A stretch of 64,000 nucleotides of DNA, from assembly GCF_900109605.1 (NCBI RefSeq), contig NZ_FOAM01000002.1:248001-312000 (forward strand), in the 5' to 3' direction. Below, in pieces: positions 35,933 through 44,987 of this stretch (the stretch's first letter is position 1; every line of letters starts with the position of its first letter). This DNA comes from Xaviernesmea oryzae. GTDB taxonomy: Bacteria > Pseudomonadota > Alphaproteobacteria > Rhizobiales > Rhizobiaceae. The position numbers and the translations under genes are program-made. The notes under the pieces were generated by a model. It searched no databases. It saw only the letters and a program-made list of their open reading frames with translations, and was not told where the DNA came from.

Positions 35933-36127
35933 GCCTGAGTGCTTGGCAAGCCGTTCAAGAAGGATAGGACGCTGAGGACCGCAGCCTCTCCTATTCAATT
36001 TTCGCCCTCGACGAAGACGTTTGGCAAGGTCGCGCCGTATGCCGACTGCGGACTTCACATGGGAATGAACACAGGCGTCGAAAGCGCCATCCATGCCGCC
36101 ATGCTGCTCAATCCGCAGCGTTTGAGA

Positions 36128-36425
36128 TTACGGCGTGAAACGCCACTTCCGGGCAATCGCTGCATCGAGATCGATGCCGTGACGACGGGCAAGCAGCAGG
36201 GCATGGCCGAGCACATCCGCTGTTTCGTCCGCCAGGTCGCGCGCAAGGGTTTCACTGTCGCGTCCCTTGGGCAGCGCCCGGCCGCTCACGCGGCTCCATG
36301 CCTGCGCCAGTTCGCCCATTTCCACCTGAAGCTTGAGCACGAACCAGTCGTCGTCGCGCGCAAGGCCATGCATCGGCATAGGCCGAAGAAGCCGTTTCGA
36401 AACGGTCCATCAGGGTCTTGAGCAT
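36128..36425 (-). pseudogene. MazG-like nucleotide pyrophosphohydrolase, frameshifted
   Basis: Two minus-strand reading frames together form one MazG-like protein of about 99 residues. The first (from ATG 36425, with AAGGA 5 nt upstream) reads MLKTLMDRFETASSAYADA. The second continues GLARDDDWFVLKLQVEMGE, then LARDLADETADVLGHALLLA and ends IARKWRF, the helix pattern with EMGEL and DETADVL Mg2+-binding acidic residues. The frame changes around 36366-36371, where a single base sits between the GCA codon and GGC. This is a recent pseudogene, a sequencing error or, less likely, a programmed shift. Confidence 0.7.
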
Positions 36426-36776
36426 GGGCATCCTTGAGAGGAACGTCTGAGATGGAAGAGCTGCTGATTTAGATTCTGAGAGTTTATGATTTGTTCCTTT
36501 TTTGCGGATGTGCGTCAAGCGGATCGGCATTGCCTCGAGGCTTTTTTGCCTTGCCGGTTTCCTCGGCCCCGGCAATGGTTTAAGAGCCTTGCTCGATATC
36601 TTCCGAAGAGCCCCGCCCGGTGCGCTCGACAAGGTCCGCTCGGGCCGTGTTTCCCGTTTCGCCCTGGGCCTGGTCCGTCTCCGGAAGGCCGATCTTCCAT
36701 CCTCGGCCGCCTCCATCTTCTGGGGGCTCCGGCATGAGCGCCGGACGGGCCAAGAGAAAGCCGACCGATTGCCGCC
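36426..36776. other. Intergenic region upstream of metG
   Basis: About 350 bp. A 92-codon open frame (36502-36780) overlaps the metG start but has no recognisable domain or convincing ribosome-binding site. No tRNA-like or T-box leader was seen. Confidence 0.45.
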
Positions 36777-38330
36777 ATGACGACGAAGACGCCCTATTAC
36801 ATCACCACCGCGATTTCCTATCCGAACGGCCGGCCGCATATCGGCCACGCCTATGAGCTGATCGCCACCGACGCGATCGCCCGTTTCCAACGGCTCGATG
36901 GGCGGGACGTGTTCTTCCTCACCGGAACCGATGAGCACGGGCAGAAGATGCAGCAGACCGCCAAGCGCGAGAACATGACGGCGAAGGAGCTGGCGGACCG
37001 CAACTCGGCCGAGTTTCGCCAGATGGGCAAGCTGCTCAATGCCTCCAATGACGACTTTATCCGCACGACCGAACCCCGCCATTTCGAGGCGGTCACGGAA
37101 ATCTGGAAGCGCATGGCCGCCAACGGCGACATCTACAAGGACAGCTATTCCGGCTGGTACTCCGTGCGTGACGAGGCCTATTACCAGGAAGACGAAACCG
37201 AGCTGCGCGCCGACGGTGTGCGCTACGGGCCGCAGGGCACGCCCGTTGAATGGGTCGAGGAGGCGAGCTACTTCTTCCGCCTGTCCGACTATCAGGACCG
37301 GCTCCTGAAGCTCTATGAGGACCAGCCCGACTTTATCGGCCCGGCCGAGCGGCGCAACGAGGTGATCTCCTTCGTCAAGTCGGGGCTCAAGGATCTCTCG
37401 GTCTCGCGCACGACCTTCGACTGGGGCATTCCCGTGCCCGGCGATCCCGATCATGTCATGTATGTCTGGGTGGATGCGCTGACCAATTACATCACCGCCA
37501 CGGGTTACCTGACCGATGAGGCCGGTCCGCTTGCGAAGTTCTGGCCGGCCGATCTGCACATGATCGGCAAGGACATCATCCGCTTCCACACCGTCTATTG
37601 GCCCGCCTTCCTGATGTCGGCCGGCCTTCCCCTGCCCAAGCGGGTCTTCGCTCATGGCTTCCTGCTCAACAAGGGCGAGAAGATGTCGAAGTCGCTCGGC
37701 AATGTGGTCGATCCGATCAATCTGGTGGAGCATTTCGGGCTGGACCAGATCCGCTACTTCTTCCTGCGCGAAGTGTCCTTCGGCCAGGACGGCTCCTATT
37801 CGGAAGAGGGGATCGCGACCCGCATCAATGCCGATCTCGCCAACGGCATCGGCAATCTGGCCAGCCGCTCGCTCTCGATGATCGTCAAGAACTGCGACGG
37901 CGCGGTGCCTGTCTGTGGCGCGCTGAGCGAGGCTGACCAGGCCATTCTGTCGATGGCCGATGGGCTGATCGAGACCGTGCGCACGGAAATGAACGCGCTG
38001 GCGATCCACAAGGCGCTGACGGCGATCATCGCGTTGGTCTCCGAAGGCGACCGCTATTTCGCAGGGCAGGAGCCTTGGGCGCTGAAGAAGACGGATCCGG
38101 CGCGCATGGCCACGGTGCTCTACGTCACGGCCGAGGTGGTGCGCCAGATCGCCATCCTCCTCCAGCCCATCATGCCGGCGTCCTCGGCCAAGCTGCTGGA
38201 TCTCGTGGCCGTGCCGGAAGATCAGCGGAGCTTTGCGTCGCTGGGCGCCGCCGGACGCCTGGCGGCCGGCACGCCGCTGTCCGCGCCGACCCCGGTGTTT
38301 CCGCGCTATCAGCCGCCGGCGGAGGCCTGA
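36777..38330 (+). CDS. metG: Methionyl-tRNA synthetase
   Basis: A 517-residue class I synthetase charging tRNA(Met). HIGH is at residues 21-24 and KMSKS at 302-306. The connective domain ([20 protein letters not shown], then [14 protein letters not shown]) has none of the zinc-knuckle cysteines seen in E. coli MetG, and the C-terminal tRNA-binding dimerisation domain is absent, which matches the short alphaproteobacterial form. It heads the rightward run metG-tatD-PhnP-like-hisC. Confidence 0.95.
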   Translation: MTTKTPYYITTAISYPNGRPHIGHAYELIATDAIARFQRLDGRDVFFLTGTDEHGQKMQQTAKRENMTAKELADRNSAEFRQMGKLLNASNDDFIRTTEPRHFEAVTEIWKRMAANGDIYKDSYSGWYSVRDEAYYQEDETELRADGVRYGPQGTPVEWVEEASYFFRLSDYQDRLLKLYEDQPDFIGPAERRNEVISFVKSGLKDLSVSRTTFDWGIPVPGDPDHVMYVWVDALTNYITATGYLTDEAGPLAKFWPADLHMIGKDIIRFHTVYWPAFLMSAGLPLPKRVFAHGFLLNKGEKMSKSLGNVVDPINLVEHFGLDQIRYFFLREVSFGQDGSYSEEGIATRINADLANGIGNLASRSLSMIVKNCDGAVPVCGALSEADQAILSMADGLIETVRTEMNALAIHKALTAIIALVSEGDRYFAGQEPWALKKTDPARMATVLYVTAEVVRQIAILLQPIMPASSAKLLDLVAVPEDQRSFASLGAAGRLAAGTPLSAPTPVFPRYQPPAEA

Positions 38331-38333
38331 GAC

Positions 38334-39119
38334 GTGGTGATGTTGATCGACACGCATTGCCATCTGGATTTCGACGATTTTTCCGCAGAGCGCGATCAGG
38401 TGATTGAGCGGGCTGGCGCGGCGGGCGTTCGTCAGCTCGTCACCATCTGCACACGTGTGAAGACATTCGACCGGATCCTGGCTGTCGCCGAAGCCTATGA
38501 CAATGTCTTCTGCTCCGTCGGCACCCATCCCAACAATGCCCATGAGGAGCTGGATATCGAGACCGCGGATCTCGTGCGTCTGGCCGCCCATCCCAAGGTG
38601 GTGGCCATCGGCGAGGCCGGGCTCGATTATCACTACGATACCGCGCCGCCGGAGGCACAGAAGACCGGGCTTCGCCGCCATATCGCAGCGGCCCGGCAGA
38701 CGGGCCTGCCGCTCGTCATCCACAGCCGCTCCGCGGACGAGGACATGGCGGCGATCCTGACCGACGAGACGAGGAAGGGCGCCTTCCCCTTCATCCTCCA
38801 CTGCTTCACGGCCGGGGCCGAACTGGCGCGGGTTGGCGTGGAACTCGGCGGTTACGTGTCGTTCTCCGGCATTCTCACCTTCCCAAAATCGGAAGAACTG
38901 CGCGACATTGCCAAGAGTATCCCGCATGACCGGCTGCTGGTCGAGACCGACGCGCCCTATCTGGCGCCCAAGCCTTTTCGGGGAAAGCGCAATGAGCCGG
39001 CCTATGTCGCGCAGACGGCCGAGGTGCTGGCAGAGACCCTGGGCATGACGGTGGAGGAAGCCGGCGCGCTGACCACCGAAAACGCCCTGCGCTGCTTTTC
39101 CAAAATGCCAAGGCTCTAG
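38334..39119 (+). CDS. TatD family metal-dependent deoxyribonuclease
   Basis: A 261-residue TIM-barrel hydrolase. Metal ligands are visible in DTHCHLDF (N-terminus), GEAGLDYHYD, VIHSRSAD, LHCFTAG and the late ETDAPYLAP. Homologues act as 3'-5' exonucleases on damaged DNA or as D-aminoacyl-tRNA deacylases. It begins 3 bp after metG with GTG (38334); GGAGG lies 8 nt upstream, which favours GTG over the ATG at 38340. Confidence 0.9.
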   Translation: MVMLIDTHCHLDFDDFSAERDQVIERAGAAGVRQLVTICTRVKTFDRILAVAEAYDNVFCSVGTHPNNAHEELDIETADLVRLAAHPKVVAIGEAGLDYHYDTAPPEAQKTGLRRHIAAARQTGLPLVIHSRSADEDMAAILTDETRKGAFPFILHCFTAGAELARVGVELGGYVSFSGILTFPKSEELRDIAKSIPHDRLLVETDAPYLAPKPFRGKRNEPAYVAQTAEVLAETLGMTVEEAGALTTENALRCFSKMPRL

Positions 39120-39126
39120 GATCGAC

Positions 39127-39942
39127 ATGGCCCGCCGCGTGTTCACCATTCTCGGCTGCGGCTCTTCGCCAGGCGTGCCGCGCATAACAGGCGATTGGGG
39201 CGCATGCGATCCTCAAGAGCCGAAGAACCGGCGGCTGCGCGCTTCGCTGCTGGTCGAACAGATTGGCGAAAATGGCGGGCGCACCTCCGTTGTCATCGAT
39301 ACCGGGCCGGATTTCCGCCTGCAGATGGTGCGCGCCGGAGTGCGCCATCTGGACGCTGCGGTCTATACCCATTCCCATGCCGATCATCTTCACGGCATCG
39401 ACGATCTGCGCGGCTATGTGCTCGGCCGCAACGCGCGGGTGCCGATCTTTGTCGATCGCGAGACGCTCGTGCGCATCGAAGAGGGCTTCAGCTACTGTCT
39501 GAAGACGCCGCCGGGCGGGCATTATCCGCCGATCGTCGAGGCCCGGCTGATCGACGAGGATCTCGCGCCGTTCGTCATCGAAGGCGAGGGCGGGGCAATC
39601 CCCTTTCAGCCCCTGCTCCAGGAACATGGCGCCATCCATTCACTTGGTTTCCGGATCGGCGATTTTGCCTATTGCTCCGACGTCAGCGATTTTCCCGAGG
39701 CGACACAGGCAAAGCTTGCCGGCCTCGACACGCTGGTGATCGATACGCTGCAATATAAGCCGCATCCGAGCCATCTTTCGCTCGAGCAGTCGCTCGGCTG
39801 GATTGCCCGCATCGCGCCGAAGCGCGCGATCCTGACGCATATGCATATCCCGCTCGACTACGCCACGGTCAAAGCCGCGACGCCCGACCATGTCGAACCC
39901 GCCTTCGATGGCATGACCGTGACCTACGAGGTGCCCGCATGA
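39127..39942 (+). CDS. Metallo-beta-lactamase fold hydrolase, PhnP-like
   Basis: A 271-residue hydrolase. The zinc motif is THSHADHLHGIDDLRG, and the N-terminal TILGCGSSPGVPRITGDWG matches the PhnP / cyclic-phosphodiesterase branch. LTHMHIPLDY near the end supplies another metal ligand. PhnP-type enzymes cleave cyclic phosphodiesters, but no phosphonate genes are here, so the substrate is unknown. It overlaps hisC by ATGA and follows tatD by 7 bp. Confidence 0.88.
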   Translation: MARRVFTILGCGSSPGVPRITGDWGACDPQEPKNRRLRASLLVEQIGENGGRTSVVIDTGPDFRLQMVRAGVRHLDAAVYTHSHADHLHGIDDLRGYVLGRNARVPIFVDRETLVRIEEGFSYCLKTPPGGHYPPIVEARLIDEDLAPFVIEGEGGAIPFQPLLQEHGAIHSLGFRIGDFAYCSDVSDFPEATQAKLAGLDTLVIDTLQYKPHPSHLSLEQSLGWIARIAPKRAILTHMHIPLDYATVKAATPDHVEPAFDGMTVTYEVPA

Positions 39943-41003
39943 GCCGCTTCTGGAGCCCGATCGTTTCCGAGCTCACGCCCTATGTCGCCGGCGAGCAGCC
40001 GCGCATCGACAATCTCGTCAAGCTCAACACCAATGAGAGTCCCTATCCGCCATCGCCGCGCGCCCTCGCAGCCATCCGGGACGCGGCATCCGACAGCCTG
40101 AGGCTCTACCCGGATCCGACGGCGCTGGCGCTGCGCACGGCCATCGCCGGCGATCTCGGTCTGACAGCCGAGGAGATCTTCGTCGGTAACGGCTCGGACG
40201 AGGTGCTGGCCCATGCCTTCGTTTCGCTGCTGAAGCACGAGGCGCCGCTGCTCTATCCCGATATCAGCTACAGTTTCTATCCGACCTATTGCCGCCTGTT
40301 CGGCATCAGCGCGGAGACGGTCGCGCTCGATGAGACGATGCGCATCCGCATTGGCGATTACGACCGGCCGGCCGGCGCGATCATCCTGCCCAATCCGAAT
40401 GCGCCGACCGGCATCGCCCTGCCGCTGTCCGATATCAGGGCTTTGCTCGAGCGTCATGCCGACAAGCCTGTTATCATCGACGAAGCCTATGTCGATTTCG
40501 GTGCGGAGAGTGCCGCGACGTTGATCGCCTCTCATCCCAACCTGCTCGTCATCCAGACCTTCTCGAAATCGCGAGGACTTGCCGGCCTGCGCGTCGGCTT
40601 CGCCGCAGGGCAAAGGCCGCTGATCGAGGGGCTGGAGCGTGTCAAGGACAGCTTCAACTCCTATCCGCTGGACCGGCTGGCGCTGGCCGGCGCCACCGCC
40701 GCCTGGCAGGACCATGCCTGGTTCGAGACGCATCGCGACAAGATTATCGCCAGCCGCGACAGGCTGACGGATGCACTGAGCGCTCTCGGTTTTGAGGTTC
40801 TGCCTTCCAGCGCCAACTTCGTCTTCACCCGCCATGCAGGCTATGCGGGAGCCGACCTTGCTGCAGCGCTGCGCGCCCGCGCGATCCTCGTGCGCCACTT
40901 CGCCAAGCCGCGCATTTCCGATTATCTGCGCATCAGCATCGGTACGGATGGAGAATGCGACCGGCTGATCGCGGCACTGACAGAGATCGTGTCCGGCCGC
41001 TGA
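39939..41003 (+). CDS. hisC: Histidinol-phosphate aminotransferase
   Basis: A 354-residue class I/II PLP aminotransferase of the HisC type. Seen: KLNTNESPYPPSPRAL (N-terminus), FVGNGSDEVLAHAF, ILPNPNAPTGIALPL, VIIDEAYVDFG and the PLP lysine in QTFSKSRGLAGLRVGFA. It converts imidazole-acetol phosphate to histidinol phosphate; HisC2-type enzymes can also act on aromatic amino acids. No other his gene is near, which is usual in this group. The ATG overlaps the hydrolase stop. Confidence 0.9.
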   Translation: MSRFWSPIVSELTPYVAGEQPRIDNLVKLNTNESPYPPSPRALAAIRDAASDSLRLYPDPTALALRTAIAGDLGLTAEEIFVGNGSDEVLAHAFVSLLKHEAPLLYPDISYSFYPTYCRLFGISAETVALDETMRIRIGDYDRPAGAIILPNPNAPTGIALPLSDIRALLERHADKPVIIDEAYVDFGAESAATLIASHPNLLVIQTFSKSRGLAGLRVGFAAGQRPLIEGLERVKDSFNSYPLDRLALAGATAAWQDHAWFETHRDKIIASRDRLTDALSALGFEVLPSSANFVFTRHAGYAGADLAAALRARAILVRHFAKPRISDYLRISIGTDGECDRLIAALTEIVSGR

Positions 41004-41058
41004 TACAAGAGTGTAAGGACAGGCGGGCAGGGTGCCCAGCCTGCTGAAGGACATTCCC

Positions 41059-41643
41059 ATGGCAAAGCAGTTTCAGAAGATCGAACCGCATCTGCATCGA
41101 TTCATCGCCGCCCAGCGCATGTTCTTCACGGCTTCGGCCGCAGCCGAAGGCAGGGTCAATGTCTCTCCACGCGGCACCGACATGTTCCGCGTGCTCGACG
41201 ACACCAGCGTGCTCTATCTCGACCGCACCGGCAGCAGCAACGAGACGGCCGCCCATCTCAAGGCGAATGGCCGGATGACCATCATGTTCTGCGCCGTGGA
41301 CGGCCCGCCGCTGATCCTGAGGCTCTATGGGCGCGGCCGCGTGATCCACCGCGACAGCGCCGAATTTGCAGAACGGCTGGCAATTCTCTTCGACAACGAA
41401 GCGCCGCTCGGAAGCCGTCAGATGGTTCATCTCGATATCGATCTGGTCCAGAGCTCCTGCGGCTATGGCGTTCCGCTGTTCAGCTATGAAGGCGAGCGCA
41501 CGCAGATGGACGCCTGGGCAAAGTCCAAAGGCTCTGATGGCATCGACGCCTATTGGCGGGAGAAGAACCAGACCAGCATGGATGGACTGCCGACCGGACT
41601 GTTCGAGGATGAAGATACCGAGACGATCACGGCTGCGAGCTAA
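41059..41643 (+). CDS. Pyridoxamine-phosphate-oxidase-like FMN split-barrel protein
   Basis: A 194-residue flavoprotein of the PNPOx-like superfamily. HRFIAAQRMFFTASAAAEGRVNVSPRGTDMFRVLDD at the N-terminus and YLDRTGSSNETAAHLKANGRMTIMFCAVDGPPLILRLYGRGR are the signature of this subgroup. Such proteins bind FMN or F420-like cofactors; the substrate is unknown and it is not a PdxH proper. Start at 41059 has AAGGA upstream. It lies directly left of the insertion sequence. Confidence 0.85.
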   Translation: MAKQFQKIEPHLHRFIAAQRMFFTASAAAEGRVNVSPRGTDMFRVLDDTSVLYLDRTGSSNETAAHLKANGRMTIMFCAVDGPPLILRLYGRGRVIHRDSAEFAERLAILFDNEAPLGSRQMVHLDIDLVQSSCGYGVPLFSYEGERTQMDAWAKSKGSDGIDAYWREKNQTSMDGLPTGLFEDEDTETITAAS

Positions 41644-41724
41644 CTCGCCACGAAATTAAGCAGTGTTTTCTCAAACACATAGGCTCCGCCACCGGTATGT
41701 TCCATAATCCATGTTATGTGACTG

Positions 41725-41753
41725 AACTTTGTAGCCGCAAAGTTGGAATGTCC
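41725..41753 (+). repeat. Left terminal inverted repeat of the IS
   Basis: It starts AACTTTGTAGCCGCAAAG and ends GGAATGTCC; 23 of 29 positions match the complement of the right end. Confidence 0.7.
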
Positions 41754-41776
41754 TGTTTCTGCAAAGTTGGAATGTC
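41737..41776 (+). repeat. Tandem 16-bp repeats at the IS left end
   Basis: GCAAAGTTGGAATGTC occurs exactly twice (41737-41752 and 41761-41776), 24 bp apart. Confidence 0.9.
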
Positions 41777-41815
41777 ACACTCCCCCGGGTCTGAATGACG
41801 TCTGGGAGATTGCAG

Positions 41816-43189
41816 ATGGGATTGATAGCGATGAGCGAGCGCGATCTGCAGCGCATTGAGGTATTGTCGAAGGTCGTTGCCGGACGGATGACGACGGTGT
41901 TGGCGGCGAGCGTGTTGGACCTGAGCGAACGCCAGGTGCGCCGGCTTTTGGAACGGATACGCACGGGTGGCGCAGCGTCGATCCGGCACAAGGCGATCGG
42001 GAGGCCGTCGAACAATCGGATCAGCGATGGCATCCGGGATTATGCGGTGACGCTGGTTCGCCAGCGCTATGCAAATTTCGGGCCGACGCTTGCAGCCGAG
42101 AAGCTTGCCGTGCGAGACGGATTGCATGTGTCACGCGAGACGTTGCGCGGCTGGATGGTTGATGATGGCCTCTGGCTATCGCGCAAGCAGCGTCGGACGT
42201 TTCACCAGCCGCGGCTGCGACGCGAAGCCTACGGTGAGCTGGTGCAGATCGACGGGTCGCAGCATCGCTGGTTTGAGGATCGCGGGCCTCCTTGCTCGTT
42301 GCTGGTGTTCGTCGATGACGCGACCGGCAAGCTCATGCAGCTGCGTTTTGTGCGCTCGGAAAGCGCCTTCACCTATTTTGAGGCGCTGGAACTCTATCTC
42401 AAGCATCACGGCGCACCGATCGCTTTCTATTCAGACAAGCATTCGGTGTTTCGGGTGGCGAAGAAGGACGCCACGGGCGGCCAGGGCATGACGCAGTTCG
42501 GGCGCGCGCTGTCAGAGCTCAACATTGAGATTCTCTGTGCAAATTCGAGCCAGGCCAAGGGGCGTGTGGAGCGGATGAACCGGACTTTGCAGGACCGCTT
42601 GATCAAGGAGCTGCGGCTTTCCGGCATCGACGGCATGGAAGCGGGTAATGCCTTTCTGCCCGGGTTTATGGAGAGCTATAATGCGCGGTTCTCGGTTGTC
42701 CCTGCCCGGTCAGACGATCTGCACCGGCCGCTGAACCTGGCGCCGGATCGGCTTGCCGAGATCCTGTGCAAGCGCGAGCAGCGTTATGTCGGCGCGCAGC
42801 TGACGTTTTCGTTCGAGCGCCAGCGGATCATGCTTGAGGAGAACGAGATCACGCGCGGGTTGGTGGGCCAATATGTGGAGACCTATGCCTATTCGGATGG
42901 CCGTCTGATGGTCCGCTGGAAAGGCCATTCCCTGCCCTACACCGTGTTCGACAAGGATCAGCGCGTGACACATGCCGCGATCACCGAGAACAAGCGGTTG
43001 GGTGATGTTCTGGCCTATATCATGGAACGGCAGGATGAGCAGGACAAGCCGGTTGTGAAGACCAACAGCGACAAAAAAGGCTATGTCAAACGGGCTCACG
43101 GACCGGGCCGGCGGAAGGATGTCATGCGTGATCCCGCAGTGATTGCCGCACGAGAAAAGGCCCTGTCGCGGCAGCAGGCTGCTGAGTGA
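41816..43189 (+). CDS. ISNCY-type DDE transposase
   Basis: A 457-residue rve-fold transposase. The N-terminal helix-turn-helix region (AGRMTTVLAASVLDLSERQVRRLL) is followed by the catalytic core: QIDGSQHRWFED with the first Asp, VDDATGKLMQL, the second acidic site in FYSDKHSVFRV, and KGRVERMNRTLQDRL carrying the final Glu. The start at 41816 follows GGGAG by 8 nt. The C-terminal ~130 residues are a divergent domain with a basic tail. The frame is uninterrupted. Confidence 0.93.
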   Translation: MGLIAMSERDLQRIEVLSKVVAGRMTTVLAASVLDLSERQVRRLLERIRTGGAASIRHKAIGRPSNNRISDGIRDYAVTLVRQRYANFGPTLAAEKLAVRDGLHVSRETLRGWMVDDGLWLSRKQRRTFHQPRLRREAYGELVQIDGSQHRWFEDRGPPCSLLVFVDDATGKLMQLRFVRSESAFTYFEALELYLKHHGAPIAFYSDKHSVFRVAKKDATGGQGMTQFGRALSELNIEILCANSSQAKGRVERMNRTLQDRLIKELRLSGIDGMEAGNAFLPGFMESYNARFSVVPARSDDLHRPLNLAPDRLAEILCKREQRYVGAQLTFSFERQRIMLEENEITRGLVGQYVETYAYSDGRLMVRWKGHSLPYTVFDKDQRVTHAAITENKRLGDVLAYIMERQDEQDKPVVKTNSDKKGYVKRAHGPGRRKDVMRDPAVIAAREKALSRQQAAE

Positions 43190-43240
43190 CGCCGAGCTTG
43201 GCAGTATAAAGCAAAAAGCCAACAAGGCGGCCGTCACATG

Positions 43241-43283
43241 CCCCGATCTGATCTCGCAATCGGATCAGCCGCTCAGATCGGGG
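43241..43283. repeat. Inverted repeat after the transposase gene
   Basis: A perfect 11-bp stem (CCCCGATCTGA / TCAGATCGGGG) with a 21-nt loop inside the IS, 51 bp after the stop; no T run. It may end transposase transcription or block read-in. Confidence 0.6.
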
Positions 43284-43313
43284 CTGGCCGGCACATCATG
43301 CAGCGGCCTATCG

Positions 43314-43366
43314 GACATTTCTATTTTGCAGGCCGGCGGACATTTCAACATCGCTGCCACAAACTT
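43314..43366 (-). repeat. Right end of the IS: terminal repeat plus second copy
   Basis: GACATTTCTATTTTGC (43314-43329) and GACATTTCAACATCGC (43339-43354) are diverged complements of the left repeats, 25 bp apart; the outer terminal repeat spans 43338-43366. Confidence 0.7.
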
Positions 43367-43588
43367 TGTCGGCGGGTTTGTCCTATATCCAAGTGCGACC
43401 TGCATCCGCCTTCTCTCTCTCTCTCTGTTACGGCATTTTTCGGCAGAACTGTTTACCTTGCGCACAGGCAAAACCTTAAGCACGCGTGACGATGATTTTC
43501 TTCGCCGGATGCCGAAGCATTCGGCGTCAGTGGCTTGTTTACCCGCCGAGCTTTAGCATGCTTGCAGCCAAGCTATTGCGAGACATTC
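43367..43588. other. Leader region of the GGDEF gene
   Basis: About 220 bp between the IS and the diguanylate cyclase. It contains a (TC)7 dinucleotide run near 43412-43426. The IS sits close enough to have replaced native promoter elements. Confidence 0.4.
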
Positions 43589-44830
43589 ATGCCCGAAACT
43601 TCCGCCTATCCAGCCCCGCGAAATCGCGCCCTTCGTTGGCTGGCGGAGATCGGTGACAGTTTGCCGGACGAGATCCAGCGCCGGCTGCGCTCTGCCTTTT
43701 TCACCTCTAAGAGGCCGCTGATCCTTTCGGCGTTCAACTCCATTCTCGTGGCGCTGGTGGTCTATGGCTCCACGGGGCGGCCGATCTTCCTGTTTCTCGC
43801 CGCATGCGATCTGGCTCTCTTATGCGTACGCATCGGTCTTGTCCGGCGCATCATGGAGCCGTCGGGGCCGATATTCCTCACGGGCCTGCTCTGGGCCTTC
43901 ATACAGTCTGCGACACTCTGTCTCGTCGTTCTCTCGGGAGATGTGGCGCTGTCGATCCTGGTGCTGGCCAGTGGCTTGGCCGTGATCGGCGGCATTGCCG
44001 GCCGGAACTTTGCCGCGCCGCGCTATGCCATCGCCCAGGTGACGGTCATCGACTTGAGCTTCAAGATCGCATTCTGCATCCGCTATCCGGAATTTCTGCC
44101 GTTGATCGCGGTTCAATCGGTGCTTTTCATGCTGGTCAATATCGGCATCGTTCGTCAGCACCGGAAAGTTGCCATCGATGCCATTCGGGGCGAAATCGAT
44201 AGCCGCCAGAAAGCCTTTACGGATCCGTTGACCGGCCTTCCCAATCGGCGGGCGCTTGAGACGGCATTTCACGGCATGCCCTCGCCCTCCCCATCCCGCG
44301 CCTTGCTGTATCTCGATCTCGATGGCTTCAAGCAGGTCAATGACGGTTTAGGCCATGCCGCTGGCGACATGCTGTTGCAGCAGGTGGCCCATAGATTGAC
44401 GAGCGTGGTCCGCACGGGCGCAACGGTTTGCCGGCTGGGTGGCGACGAGTTCCTGGTTCTGGTGCCGCGCATGTCGACCGAGGATGCGCGGCGTCTGGGG
44501 ATCGAGATCATCGTTGCCGTTGCCGAACCGTTCGACTTTGGCGATCGGATCGTGGCGCGGGTCGGTGTCAGCGTCGGCGCCGCAGTGGATGAGGCTGGAC
44601 GGGCAACGCTGCAGGAATTGATGCTGCAGGCCGATCAGGCGCTTTATGCTGCCAAGGCATCGGGCAAGGGAATCTACAGGCTTTACGATCAAAGCGTTCG
44701 CGACCGGCGCAGACCGGTCAGCAGCGATATGCCGCGTCTGGACGATGCGCCGGATCCCCAGACCGATCTGGACGTGCAACGACCTGGCAAGGCTGCACTG
44801 GCGCAGATGCCGAGCGCTGGCACATCGTGA
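43589..44830 (+). CDS. Membrane-anchored diguanylate cyclase (GGDEF)
   Basis: A 413-residue protein with a membrane domain of about six helices (residues 50-200) and a cytoplasmic GGDEF domain that makes cyclic di-GMP. The active site is intact: DPLTGLPNRR opens the domain, LDLDGFKQVNDGLGHAAGD follows, and RLGGDEF is at 282-288. No inhibitory RxxD motif precedes GGDEF at the usual distance. The last ~45 residues are polar and Pro-rich. The signal sensed by the membrane domain is unknown. No EAL domain, so synthesis only is expected. Confidence 0.9.
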   Translation: MPETSAYPAPRNRALRWLAEIGDSLPDEIQRRLRSAFFTSKRPLILSAFNSILVALVVYGSTGRPIFLFLAACDLALLCVRIGLVRRIMEPSGPIFLTGLLWAFIQSATLCLVVLSGDVALSILVLASGLAVIGGIAGRNFAAPRYAIAQVTVIDLSFKIAFCIRYPEFLPLIAVQSVLFMLVNIGIVRQHRKVAIDAIRGEIDSRQKAFTDPLTGLPNRRALETAFHGMPSPSPSRALLYLDLDGFKQVNDGLGHAAGDMLLQQVAHRLTSVVRTGATVCRLGGDEFLVLVPRMSTEDARRLGIEIIVAVAEPFDFGDRIVARVGVSVGAAVDEAGRATLQELMLQADQALYAAKASGKGIYRLYDQSVRDRRRPVSSDMPRLDDAPDPQTDLDVQRPGKAALAQMPSAGTS

Positions 44831-44987
44831 GGGTAGGATTGCATCGCGGAGGGCCTGTTGTGACGTGGGTGCTGCGCCGTTTGCTTTGGCCGGAAAGTCG
44901 GATCGATCGCGCAGCACCGCTTGCCGAAAGGGAGAGGGATCGCCATGTGTTGAAGCCCGATCTGTTGTCGCAAAGCAGCCCTCCCCG

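Larger units (their letters stand above)
35767..36127. other. Intergenic region with dyads
   Basis: About 360 bp. It contains an AT-rich palindrome at 35825-35850 and a small hairpin with a T run at 35916-35932. Frames in the remainder lack ribosome-binding sites and known domains. Confidence 0.5.
41725..43366 (+). mobile_element. Insertion sequence of the ISNCY-type transposase group
   Basis: About 1.64 kb between imperfect 29-bp terminal inverted repeats (23 of 29 positions identical), carrying one transposase. Each end holds two copies of a 16-bp repeat related to GCAAAGTTGGAATGTC, probably the transposase-binding sites. The exact outer ends and any target duplication were not resolved. 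The frame is intact, so the element may be active. Confidence 0.85.

Noticed and set aside
36252-39185. A 977-codon open frame on the minus strand opposite metG and tatD
   Set aside because: It is antisense to two genes with clear motifs, and its composition (His/Arg/Gly-rich, no domain) is that of a high-GC shadow. Only its first residues are real, as the start of the MazG-like gene.
43412-43426. TC dinucleotide run as a variable promoter spacer
   Set aside because: It has only about seven units, and no promoter elements could be placed around it.
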